NCBI GenBank assembly: GCA_020055645.1
Contig: CM034546.1
Coordinates: 8,184,001-8,248,000 of the forward strand
Source: Tomocerus qinae
Taxonomy: Eukaryota; Arthropoda; Collembola; Entomobryomorpha; Tomoceridae
Length of the DNA stretch: 64,000 nucleotides
Direction: 5' to 3'
The notes beneath the pieces were generated by a model. It searched no databases and had not been told where the DNA came from. It saw only the letters and a program-made list of their open reading frames with translations. Position 1 is the first letter of the stretch. Every line of letters starts with the position of its first letter. Positions 1 through 11,105 of this stretch are shown piece by piece. The position numbers and the translations under genes are program-made.

Positions 1-316
1 ATTGATTGTATAATTAAGTTATATTATTCTAGAGCAAACATTTTACGTATGGTAACATAATATATATCGTAACGCTTGAACATAGCATACATGTGCCGTG
101 TTTGAATGATAAGGATAAATATTACCAGCTACAGAGATTAACATTTATCCAAATAATTCCTACCTATACTGTGCTAAATTGCAGCAATGAACTAGAGTAA
201 TAGTAAACACAGCCCACATTTTATTTTTATTATTTCACGTCCCTTTAGATTAAGAAAGCATTGCAACATTCATTTTAAGATTTAATAGATAATTGCATGT
301 ATGTAATTTTTCATAG
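1..316 (+). other. Intron of the left GH18-like paralog
   Basis: This non-coding stretch is close to identical to 5599-5914, the intron before exon 3 of the complete receptor gene. It ends in an AG acceptor at 315-316. The first two exons of the left paralog therefore lie before base 1. The intron-level similarity indicates a recent tandem duplication. Confidence 0.75.
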
Positions 317-1680
317 AATTCATCAAGAAGTTTAACAATTTCATCCGAGCTAAATTTCCACACTTGAAAACTCTAATTAATTTAGATTTGAAGTGGAAAA
401 CATTTGAGGAAGGTTACAGGATATTATCGGGCTTGCTTTCTACAAATGCTAGCAGATTAAAGCTTGTGTCAGATTTGAAAGGGACTGTAAGGTAAAAAAA
501 ATGACGAATGCGGTCTTGAAACTACTATAATTAATGACTCAATCATGCATGTAAAATAATATGTAAACTGGTTAATTATTTTTATGTCAGAGATCTAAAT
601 TTGTCCGGAGTACATTTTTCTCTAAAAGTAAATATAAACTATCCTGACCCAAAAAATATAATTTTGGACTTTGTAAAGGTAATAATTCACTTTAACCTTA
701 ATTTATTATACTGGTAATGTTATGAGTTATGGTAAATATGCCGTATTAAAGTTCTGTCTGTACTTTTTAATATATTATGATGTTCTCCTGACAATTTATA
801 TTAGAGTCTTAAACATGAATTCGAAAAATATGGTCTACTGCTAGCTACTGAGATACCTGGATATTCTATTAGCAATTTGAACAAAAATTATAACCAAGTC
901 GGACAAATCAGCAGAATTTTCGATATTGTAGTCGTGCAAGGATGGGGATATGACAATTTATATCAAGGAAAGAAGGGACATATTGCTCCTTTATTCGTAA
1001 CTGAAGGAAATGAACGTGGCAGCATTAGGAAGACTTTAATTCATATTATATTTAATATGAAAGTCCAACCTAACAAATTGGTTTTGGGAATGCTTTTACT
1101 GGGGGCACCACGACCATATGTGAATGTCGGGATAAATAAGAACATTTTGAAAGGTCCGATGCTCCGGTATAATTTTTGGCTGTATTTTGAGGTATCAATT
1201 TAATAACAGATTCATTAACATTTTTTAACTGTGGCAAATTCAAATTCTAACCTCTTAAAAACTAAATAGTTAATATTTTAAAACAAAGTATCTACAATGG
1301 TTTACATATTTTGAAAATTTGAAACTATTTTCTATTAGACCTGTTCTTCAGCATTAGATAAATCTCAGTCATGGAACATCTTTTGGGATGAAAATGCAAA
1401 GGCTCCATTTATGGAAGATGGGCAACGGATGATAAGTTTTGAAAGTCCACAGAGTGTGTACGAAAAGACTGTTTTCGCTAGTAAGCTTGGTCTTCTTGGA
1501 GTTATGAATGCTAACACGGAGGCAGACGACTTTAATGGAATTTGTACAAAAACTAAAAATCCTCAACTAAAAGCTGTTAATACTGCGTTTGCAATCAGTA
1601 AAGAAATACGAGGATCTTTAATCTGTCCAGAATTTAAAATGAATTCCCAACTAACTTACATAATGCCTAGATTAAATTAA
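317..1680 (+). CDS. Chitinase-like (GH18) paralog without Ig/TM/kinase, 5' end outside window
   Basis: Four exons are readable: 317-491, 591-678, 805-1191 and 1339-1680. The first three have the same lengths and phases as exons 3-5 of the complete receptor at 4802-10247. They encode the middle and end of a GH18 (chitinase-fold) domain, with the family-typical strand [14 protein letters not shown] and a late segment [16 protein letters not shown]. The catalytic DxxDxDxE region (about 606-640) is degenerate, so hydrolase activity is unlikely. Homology with the full gene stops abruptly near 1592, just after the residues AFA; a short unrelated tail then runs to TAA at 1678-1680. No Ig, membrane or kinase exon follows before the next gene. 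It could be a soluble paralog or a truncated pseudogene; no internal stop is seen in the exons present. Confidence 0.7.
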
Positions 1681-2029
1681 AAATTATGACATTTTATAAC
1701 TCAAAATTAAATTATTATCACCATTATATGTTGTTTATAAAGTGTGAAAGTAAAGCGTTTCACTTAATGAAATGTAAAACTAATTGCATTAAAATCTTAA
1801 AGTAAGTAAAGAAATTGACGAAACTATTACATGCTTAAACATTGTAGTTCTGGCGGCGAATATCAAAGTTATTATCAACTAGGCTCCCAGTAAAATTTGG
1901 CAAATTCAGAAAGGGAGGCGTCCAGCAACCTTTTGCAGAATTTATAAACAATTGCAAAAATTCCACCACTTTGTCACTTAACAGAACACTTTTCACGCAG
2001 ATGAGATTGTAGACAAAGTCAATTAGAAG
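1681..2029. other. Intergenic, no feature seen
   Basis: AT-rich sequence after the truncated GH18-like paralog. I see no coding pattern and no clear repeat. Confidence 0.5.
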
Positions 2030-2513
2030 TAACTCATTTCGATGGAATAAGTGGGCATGCGCATTTTGTTATTTTGTCTTTAAGGAACATGCACATATTA
2101 CGTGTGCAGTTGATGGGAGGAGGAGGTACCTTAAAGTGTTACAGTCAGCATTTACGTTCCAGACGGGGAAGGGGTTTTGCGTTACACAATAAATGCAGGT
2201 CACCCAGGCTCTCCTTCCAGACATGGGTATATAGTTAGGTTGGTAAATATATTGGTTTATCTCAGTCTGTGGTTATAATATAGAGATGAAACGACTCATT
2301 TCGGTAGTTAAGAGGAATTGGGCTTGCGCATTTCGCTTTGTTTGCTTTTAAGGAGCCTGCAAATATTACGTGTGCAGTTGATGGGAGGAGGGGGTACTGA
2401 AAAAAGTTTCAGTCAGCACTTGCGTTACACACGGGGAGTGGGTTTTGCGTTACGTAGTATATGCAGGTTTCCTAGGTTCTCCCTACCACACGTACAGACA
2501 TAGACAGGTAAAT
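2030..2513 (+). repeat. Dispersed repeat R1, two direct copies
   Basis: Two diverged copies (about 2030-2240 and 2285-2513) share blocks such as TATTACGTGTGCAGTTGATG and a later GGGGTTTTGCGTTAC. The reverse complement of the same sequence occurs at 19960-20145 and 60533-60728, so this is a dispersed family. It is GC-richer than its surroundings. The class is unknown and no terminal repeats were recognised. A short frame at 2318-2503 lies in the second copy and is not supported as a gene. Confidence 0.7.
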
Positions 2514-4801
2514 TTATTGCTTTATCAAGTCTAGGATTATATATAGAGATTCATTAGCAACGACGTGCACCAAAATTATAGAATCACAGTAAATAGACGT
2601 ATTTGTACCTGGTATTGAATTACCTATATTTCTTTGTAACTTAATCTGTATATTTTCTGTGCTATGGATTTTGCGGCTTTTTGTTGAAATGCTCCATCGT
2701 GCGCGTCAATAATGCATATTACGCAAACCAATTATTAGGTCCACTATGGGTTAAAATATTATAATTATGGTCTTCCAAAATTAATCCAAATTTCGATGCC
2801 TAAACATATTGAAATTCAGCAGCAGTACTTTTGGCGGTAGTAGATGAATGTAGAATGGGCAATTGGCATGATAGTAATTTATTATTACATTGATTGATTT
2901 AATGATCGATTGTAAATTAAGTTATTTTAAAAATATATCTCAAACAATCTAGTTTAGACCTAAAATGATTAATGTTGCGAAAGAGACATTGAATATGGAA
3001 TCCTAGGTTTGTATGTCGTCATTTATTTAGAAACATCGCTCCATATTTGCACTACCAAAGTGTAAATTAAAAACGGTTTCGGTTTAAAGATTGTCTCAAT
3101 TATAACAGTCTGTTCCTATTTAGATTGGCATAAGAATTGAGTTAAATATACACTTAATATAATCAAAATATAATTTTTGTTCATTTTCCTCGTCAGTAGA
3201 TAGTTAAATTGTTATCGACACACGGAAAGATTCAGTCCATAAAGTGAAATTCATTCATTTGTAATATTGTGTAATATTTATTTGCTACATTTTGGTATCT
3301 ATTTATTTATAGCCTAGCGAAACGAAATTATTTAAATTATGAATATTATTGTGTATTTGAGATAAATAATTAATTTAATGGTTTAATTGATTGAGCTTTA
3401 TTTAAGTGACATCAATAGGCCATCCAATTACACGAATTAAAATCAGTAATAATTACTTATAACTACCACCACTTTTCACCAAAAGTCACTGGCTCCCACA
3501 ACTTCCAATCATACAAAATACATTGTTAGGATATAAATATATTTCACCAATGTGTATATGAAAATTAGGTTAATGCAAAAACAAATACTATGATTAATTT
3601 GGAATCGAATGATGTATAATATTATTTGTATAAAATATTATGTTTATGTTGTGTAAATTAGTGATGAAAGCAGAAGTCGGTGGTGAAAAATCGTGTACTT
3701 AGTATATATAAAAATCAAATTGTACGGATAAGGCCAGTACAGTGATCTGTATCAGATACCTGCTCATAATGAAAGGTGTATGCCTAGAGCTGCTTTTATT
3801 TGCTGAATAGACTGGTGACCAAGGAACAAGAGGAAGGCCAGCTTAGGCTTCTATACGTCTCCCAAGTATATCTATAATCAGAGCTCCCAGAGCTCCTTGC
3901 TGTGTGCTACAAGTTTGCAGGCGTTTAGCTATTAGTCGGTCGCAGCCGCTCTCTCATTGGCTCTCGTATGTACCTACGTGTATTCTAAGTGTGGACCATT
4001 TCTCTTATGGAAGCTGGCCTTCTATAGTGAAGCGCCAGCTTCACAGCCACCATCGGTATTCTATGCTGGTGACGTAAGGCCTTGAGTGTCGGATCGCAGT
4101 CTGATTTTTCAGTACAAAAATATGTATGGCTGTATGTGTGTTGTATTGAAATAAAGACAGAAGTATTATCACAGTTGTAACTATCCCATGGTCTTGAGTA
4201 CCTTATTATCACCGCGTAATTCTGATTTGAGAGATCTACTTTAATTCGAGAAAGGGCTGACAGCTGATGTAACTTTATGTGGAAGGCTCCAGTCATTTTC
4301 CAGAAATTTGATCGTAGCATTCCTCCTCAAGCAATCAGTTGCATTATATTGTTACACGTGACTCATAGCATTCATTTGCATACCATCATATAATAATTAC
4401 CTAAAAGGCTGATGCTTTGAGTAGAACGAAACGAAGCTCTATTTAGCAGACGTCAGATTTGCAAGATAGCGTTTTAAGGTTAGACAGAGAGACATAGCTG
4501 GCCGTAACATAAATAAAACAAATGTTTTGTCAAATAGTACTTATCATTATTATCTGTGTTAACGGAATTAAAAGTACTTTGTTATTTGCTATTAGACATC
4601 AGTAATAATGTATCCAACATGACTAAACTAGTTGTTTTTCGTGGCACCTAATTAATGCCATTGTTTGTCATAATTTGCTATATATTTATGGCGAAACTGA
4701 AATAGCTTTGCATTAAAAAGCTATGTCGATATAATTATTGTTCTAATTCTTGCTGCGATTTTAATTTCGTGGAAGTGCAACTATATGTATTTACTTTCAG
4801 C
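2514..4801. other. Intergenic region upstream of receptor kinase gene
   Basis: 2514-3700 is AT-rich with nothing recognised. 3720-4330 is richer in GC and holds a partial inverted match (CCAGCTT near 3838 against AAGCTGGCC near 4011), perhaps an old repeat. 4330-4801 should contain the promoter of the receptor gene. A pyrimidine run ending in CAG stands directly before its ATG, so a 5' UTR intron acceptor is possible there. Confidence 0.4.
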
Positions 4802-7800
4802 ATGAAATCATTCGTGTTTTTTGTGCTGTTCCACAGTGGCTGCCTTCTAAGCGTAGATGCTTCAAATCAGTTTACAAAGTATCAGAAACCAGAAGAAGCA
4901 TTTACGTTTGGAGAATCGGAATCACCTATCAGTATGGAAATCTTTATTTATTTATTTTATTGATCAAATTTTACTTGTAAATAACATCATAATTTTTCCA
5001 AATCTGCCTGTATATAAATGCAAATTATTACATTTAGAAAAATTATTTTCTGTGCACAGCCAAATTAACAATTATTTACTAAAATGATCGAATTAACAGA
5101 AACAATACAACCTTATTGAGTATGACAGCAATATTTATGAGATTTTATGGTATAGACTATCAGAATCACTCTTCGACTGTAATGTGTATGCTGTCGTTAG
5201 ACGCTCATTGGCGTCAAGGAAAAGCACATTATAATGTTGACATGAATGACTCCACTCGTAACATTTCTTTCGATGGAAATCTTTGCACTCATGTTGTATA
5301 CAATAAGTTCCACATCGACTCTACAAATGGCCGTATCATTCCTAAGGATTATGGTAACTATATTTATTGAGCTTGTTCCGCGTTTATTTGGGTCAACTGC
5401 TATTGTTGGTACTGGGATAGGTGTATCTCAAATAATGTTATCTGCATTATTTTATCCTGATCACTATAATGTTAGCGGTGTAATACGTTTACTTCTCCGT
5501 GCAGATATATATTTATTAAATACTACATTAATCACATTAAAAATCAAATAACTCCCATATAAATTCCATACAATATAATCCTTCAATAAACTAGGTTATT
5601 GATTGTATAATTAAATTACATTATTCTAGAGTAAATATTTTACTTATGGTAACATAATATATATCACAATGCTTAAACATAGCATAAATGTATCTAGTTA
5701 CAGTGTTTGAATGTTAATGATTAATATTACCAGCCAGAGAGATTTAAATTTATCCAAATATAATTCCTACCTTTGCTAAATTGCAGCAATAAACTCTACA
5801 GTAAACACAGCCCACATTTTATTTTTATTATTTCGCGTCCCTTTAGATTACGAAAGCATTGCAACATTCATTTCAAGATTTAATAGATAAATGTATTTAT
5901 GTAATTTTTCGTAGAATTCATCAAGAAGTTTAACAATTTCATCAGAGCTAAATTCCCACACTTGAAATCTCTAATTAATTTAGATTTGAAGTGGACATCA
6001 TTTGAGGAAGGGTACCGGATATTATCGGGCTTGCTTTCAACAAATGCTAGCAGATCAAAGCTTGTGTCAGATTTGAAAGGGACTGTAAGGTAAGAAAATG
6101 ACGAATGTATGGTCTTGAAACGACGGCGTTTTAATTTAATTTAGCCACAAAAAACAACTTCAAAGGCTATGTACCCTTACCTACGCTTAGAACATTTTAA
6201 CTATAGTAGAAAGTACAATTAATGACTCAATGACGTAAAATAATATTTAAACTGGTTAATTATCTTTTATGGCAGAGACTTAAATTTGTCGGGGTTATAT
6301 TTTTCTCGAAAAGTAAATATAAACTATCCTGACCCAAGAAATATAATTTTGGACTTTGCAAAGGTAATAATTCATTTTAACCTTAATTTATTATGCTGGT
6401 ACTGTTATGGTAAGTATACCGTATTAAAGTTCTGTCTGTACTTTTTAATATATTATGATGTTCTCCTGACAATTTATATTAGAGTCTTAAACATGAATTC
6501 GAAAAATATGGTCTACTGCTAGCTACTGAGATACCTGGATATTCTATTAGCAATTTGAACAAAAATTATAACCAAGTCGGACAAATCAGCAGAATTTTCG
6601 ATATTGTAGTCGTGCAAGGATGGGGATATGACAATTTATATCAAGGAAAGAAGGGACATATAGCTCCTTTATTCGTAACTGAGGAGAATGAACGTGGCAG
6701 CATTAGGAAGACATTAAATCATATTATAACTAATATGAATGTCCAACCTAACAAATTGGTCCTGGGAATTTTTTTGCTGGGAGCACCACGACTACGTGTA
6801 AATGGTGGGATAAGTAAAGACATTTTGAAAGGTCCAATGCTCCTGTATAATTTTTGGCTGTATTTTGAGGTACGTTTTTTAGCCCATTAATTAATATTTC
6901 ATTGTTAGAATTCTAAATGCCAACATATCAACTGAACACAACTTAAACCATTGGTATCAAAAAATATGAAAAAGTTTAAACAAAAAGTTATTATATAAAT
7001 ATAATAAATTTGAAAATAATTATCTATTAGACCTGTTCTTCAGCATTAGATAAATCTCAGTCATGGAACGTCTTTTGGGATGAAATTGCGAAGGCTCCAT
7101 TTATGGAAGATGATCAACGGTTGATAAGTTTTGAAAGTCCAAAGAGTGTGTATGAAAAGACTGTTTTCGCTAATAAGCTTGGTCTTCTTGGAGTTATGAA
7201 TGCTAACACGGAGGCAGACGACTTTAATGGAATTTGTACAAAAACTAAAAATCCTCAACTAAAAGCTATTAATACTGCGTTTGCAGATAGTGAAATTTGC
7301 AAACAATTTAAAGCTCGAATTAAAGACGTACATTTAAACTCAAAGGAAAATATTACCTTTGAACGTACCATTCAGTCTGTGACAGCAAAAGAAAAAGTTA
7401 CAATAACTTGCATTGTGCAAACTCCTTCAAAAAGAAACGTTTCTTGGATCAAAGTAAGAATTTAGACAGCCTTGGCAATTTAATACATTACAAGTTCTAA
7501 CCAACTATGCTTCAAACCAATTGTAAGCAATGAGCTGTAAGAATTTAAGTTATGCATTTAAAGTTCCGATTTTTTAAACGTTCCAAAAAGACATGATTAC
7601 ATTAATCTTAATTTAACAACGGAATTTAGTTATTTAATTAGCTTAATTAACAATTTATCTAGCCACAATACTAGGTTTTAAGAATTATTTTGTCACAAAT
7701 AAATGACATGAGTTATAATTAACTATTAAATTCTTTCAGGTTGATGGCAATAATGTGGAATCTCCTATTGAATCAGGACAAAACTCTAACGTAATTATAC

Positions 7801-10247
7801 ACCCTTCTGATTATAATCACACCTGGTGCCTACCGTATATTACAATCAAATCTACCCTGGAGATAGAAAAGATGGACATCCAAAATTCAGGTAAGTATAT
7901 TTGCAGCGTAGGGGGAGACAATAAAGCTGAGTCGGTTCTGCATTGCAAGGACAATTGTGAAGAAAAAAAGGAACAAGGTTCCTCTTGGCTTTGGTGGTGG
8001 GTTTTGTTAGGGATTGGTGTCTTCGCAGTTGTTGGTGTTACTATTTCAATCTGTCTCTGGGGTTTTAAACGCAAAAATGTGAGACTTATTTATTTATGAT
8101 TATTGACATATACTTAAAATAATATGGTTTAAGCTGTAGACACAAAATGGTATCTTTTAGGAAGGACTATCGGCAACAGAAATTCTTTTATTCCAAAATG
8201 GATATTTTAAAAAACGGAGGAATATAGAAAATTCGCCTGAAGATTGTATAAACCCAGAAGAGTTAAAATATGATCACGACTCTTACGAAATTTCAGAAGA
8301 TAATTTTGAAATTGGTATTCATATATTTAAGTTTTAATATGTATGTTAATTATGTATTTGTCTTCTTTATAGGTGTAAAATGTTTCCTTGTTTTATGTAA
8401 TTCTAATACAAATTCTAGCTATATTATTTGAAATACTTTATATAATATTTGAAACAGATACAGAAAAAGTTTTGGGGAGTGGCAACGTAGGTATTGTTTA
8501 TAAAGGAAGTGTCAAAGGCAACTTTGTGGCTGTCAAAACAACAAAGCCAGGTGGCGATAAACGATGTCTAAAATCTCTTTTACAAGAAGTGAAAATCTTG
8601 ATTCATATTGGAAAGCATCAAAATATTGTCAGCTTTATGGGTGCTAATACAAAACTACTATCCCAAGGTAAAAATATGTAATCGAATTTGAGACATGGGC
8701 ATCCTGTCCTGATTATGTAACTATAGAAATGTTTTAAACGGAATAATATTATTATATACTATTGCATACTATAGGAATTGTTTATCTTTTTGTGGAATAT
8801 GGACCTTTAGGAAGTTTAGACACATTTTTAAAAAAATCTCGAAAAAATTTCACGCATAGTTACATCAATGTGGAGATTAATAAAGAAGCAAATGGTTATA
8901 GGTATAAATCTAAATATTTAATTATTACTATATTTTCATATTTAAAAATTTTCCCATAATATGATTCTTTATGCGGATTTACAAAACTTTTCTTAGAGCT
9001 TATAATTATTGCACAACCTCTTCAGATTTAGCAAAATGGGCTTACCAAATTATTAAAGCTCTGCAACATTTGCGTATAAAGAAGGTTAATTTTCTAATAG
9101 CAGTTTATATCAATAATCATCCATGCTATATTAAACTAAGTTCGCATTGACTATGTAAAGGTGATTCATGGCGATGTGGCAACCAGAAATGTATTAGTGT
9201 TTGATGTCAACGTTGTGAAACTCACCGATTTTGGCCTTTCCAGGAAGCGATATAACTACAGTAACTACATTAAAAAAAGTGAAGTGAGTCATCCATAATT
9301 TTAACCAAGGTACATAAATCAAAAATCTTAGTAGTTATTGTCGCCATATTTATTTTTTATTTATCCCTGATGGTTATAATCTTAAATTTCTTTTATGAAA
9401 TATTTGTTTTATTTTAGAATACTGATACGCTTATAGAAGCCAGGTTAACTAAATTTTAAACATTAAAATTAAAATGCTTGTTTATATTTTAAAGAAATGG
9501 TATGATGGTCATAAATAATTACCAATACAATTTTACAACTGTTTGCATGCAATGTTCGATATTATTTTTGTAAGATTCTGCACATGCACATTGGACATAA
9601 TATAACTATATTTCGTAAGTTAGTTCTATAAAACTCTGTAAAAATTCACAACAACCAATTCCTGGTCACTTACTGATATGTACTTGGTATGTTTGGCTGG
9701 TTTGACAATTTAATAAAAACGATGAGTAAATTCTAAAGGATATTTTTTGAATATATTTTGTATTTAAAAGGATCCCCTACCTTGGCGATGGTTGGCAATA
9801 GAATCTCTCCGAGATACGACTTTCTCTTTCCAATCTGACGTATGGTCGTTTGGTGTCACTTTATGGGAAATTTTTTCTCTTGCTGAAACGCCCTACCCCG
9901 GAATGACTTGTTGTTTGGATTTTATAAAGCAACTAGAAACAGGATTGAGGATGGATATTCCTAAATACGCTACACAACCAATGTAATATATAATTCCATC
10001 TTTATTATAGTTTTATGACATTTATACACGCAACGTTAAAATGATAATTTCTTTTATGCATGTATAACTGCTTTATTAAATTATTTAATTAGATCCTTTA
10101 GGAATAAATTATTAGTGTTAATTTTTATTTTATTATAGTTATAACTTGATGAAAAAATGTTGGAGAGAGGAGCCTGAACAACGTCCGAAAATTAATGACA
10201 TAGAACAAGATTTTCTTGCCATACTTAAAACTAACCATTCTTCATGA
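4802..10247 (+). CDS. Receptor tyrosine kinase with chitinase-like (GH18) ectodomain
   Basis: Exons: 4802-4931, 5156-5353, 5915-6089, 6276-6363, 6483-6869, 7031-7453, 7740-8078, 8161-8314, 8458-8667, 8775-8901, 8997-9084, 9161-9283, 9771-9982, 10139-10247. All introns are GT-AG and phases agree. The joined frame is 2763 nt (920 residues plus TGA) with no stop. Order: signal peptide (1-21), GH18-like domain (about 48-400), Ig domain (about 425-530, C453, W465, C522), transmembrane helix (about 550-576), basic stop-transfer, juxtamembrane segment, kinase domain (about 632-918). It is expected at the plasma membrane as a type I receptor that phosphorylates tyrosines when its ectodomain is engaged; the ligand is unknown. 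AATAAA lies at 10423-10428. It is flanked by a truncated paralog on the left and, 49 kb away, by a third copy. Exon boundaries come from reading splice sites and paralog comparison; no transcript was available. Confidence 0.85.
5156..7310 (+). other. GH18-like ectodomain region (exons 2-6)
   Basis: The domain opens with a strand typical of GH18 starts, [13 protein letters not shown], followed by [12 protein letters not shown] and the [14 protein letters not shown] strand, and closes with [16 protein letters not shown]. In active chitinases the DGxDxDxE block carries the catalytic glutamate. The matching block here (residues about 173-180) reads SGLYFSRK, so both aspartates and the glutamate are replaced, the last by lysine (K180). 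This alignment was made by eye. The expected consequence is a sugar-binding or scaffold domain rather than an enzyme, as in known chitinase-like lectins and imaginal disc growth factors. Intron 3 of this copy carries about 85 bp (near 6121-6210) that are absent from the left paralog. Confidence 0.75.
8458..10247 (+). other. Tyrosine kinase domain region (exons 9-14)
   Basis: Visible kinase landmarks are the glycine loop GSGNVGIV (638-645), VAVK with K658, the helix C glutamate E675, the catalytic loop HGDVATRN (776-783, D778 and N783), DFG (796-798), [12 protein letters not shown] (816-827), [16 protein letters not shown] and a CW..EP..RP block. All residues needed for phosphotransfer are present. 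The HRD arginine is glycine (G777). The AxRN pattern and the LP.RW.A.ESL segment mark a tyrosine kinase, and the wording is closest to PDGFR/VEGFR/Torso-type receptors. The activation loop has Y804, Y806 and Y809. The loop joins correctly when exon 12 (phase 0) is spliced directly to exon 13 (phase 0). Confidence 0.85.
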
Positions 10248-11105
10248 AATTCTATGTACGCACGGGAAGATTACACTTTCATACGAAAGGAAATTCAGCT
10301 GAATATTTCGTTATTAAAATGTTAGTGAGTGAAACCCCAAGAGATGTGTAACTTCCGGAAAAATTTATTTCGGAAGTTAATAAGACGACAGAAACCCATT
10401 GATGGACCTCATATGAACTTGAAATAAAGACAATGATTTTTCTCAAAAACCCACCGTAACTTTCAAACGGCAGGTTTTTGAGGAAAATATAACCATTTTC
10501 TACCGAATGCTGATAATCTTTCCTGCCCGGGATACATTTTCCTTATACGATGGACCTATTAAGCATGATAATTTTTTTATTTATTTAATTTCGTATTTAT
10601 ACCTACATCATGCTGCACTGTATAAGCTATTTTTAGTTTCTGCAATTTATGTTTGTCATCAACATGAAAATTTGACCTGACGATGCATTCAGCAAAAATG
10701 AGTAGTGAATGAATTAAGCTATCCAAGTATTTAGAACATACGGAAATACGCCTCTTCTTACAATCCACCCGTATCTACGTGGCATCAACATCAAAAGCAA
10801 TGCACTTATTTTATTTAAATGCCAAACATTTCAGGATTTTGTGTCAACCAAGTCAAATGTCATGATAAATTCACCTGAAACTTAATACGTAGTACTTAAC
10901 TAACTAATTATTAACATTTGTCACCAACTAAAACTAAGTGAATATACTTAATATATTATTCATTCGGTATTATTTACATATGTCTAATAATTACCAAGAA
11001 ATAAAAGTCAATTATAGTAAGACATATTTCATTTTCTTAGTCATCGCATATCCTTAGCAAAAACCACGAGATGATGATTGTGTAATTTCTGTTAGTAGAG
11101 ATTTG
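10248..11105. other. Intergenic with duplicated 5' flank of the Tyr/Pro-rich gene family (copy 1)
   Basis: 10565-11100 is similar to 26435-27015, 29860-30560 and 33284-33640, the flanks of the other family copies. Shared blocks include TTTGACCTGACGATGCATTC and CACCAACTAAAACTAA. The likely promoter of the gene starting at 11106 lies here. A short minus-strand frame (10577-10768) recurs in the homologous flanks but is probably only a by-product of the duplication. Confidence 0.6.

Noticed and set aside
3985-4320. A minus-strand 111-residue frame
   Set aside because: It lies in a GC-richer patch with inverted matches, probably an old repeat, and has no recognisable domain.
9418-9443. A possible micro-exon (NTDTLIEA) between kinase exons 12 and 13
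   Set aside because: It has AG and GT borders, but including it puts exon 13 out of frame. Direct joining of exon 12 to 13 gives a normal activation loop.
10577-10768. Minus-strand frame repeated in the flanks at 10.6, 26.5 and 30.0 kb
   Set aside because: The three copies differ mostly by amino-acid-changing substitutions and have no start, splice or domain support; similarity is explained by duplication of the flank.
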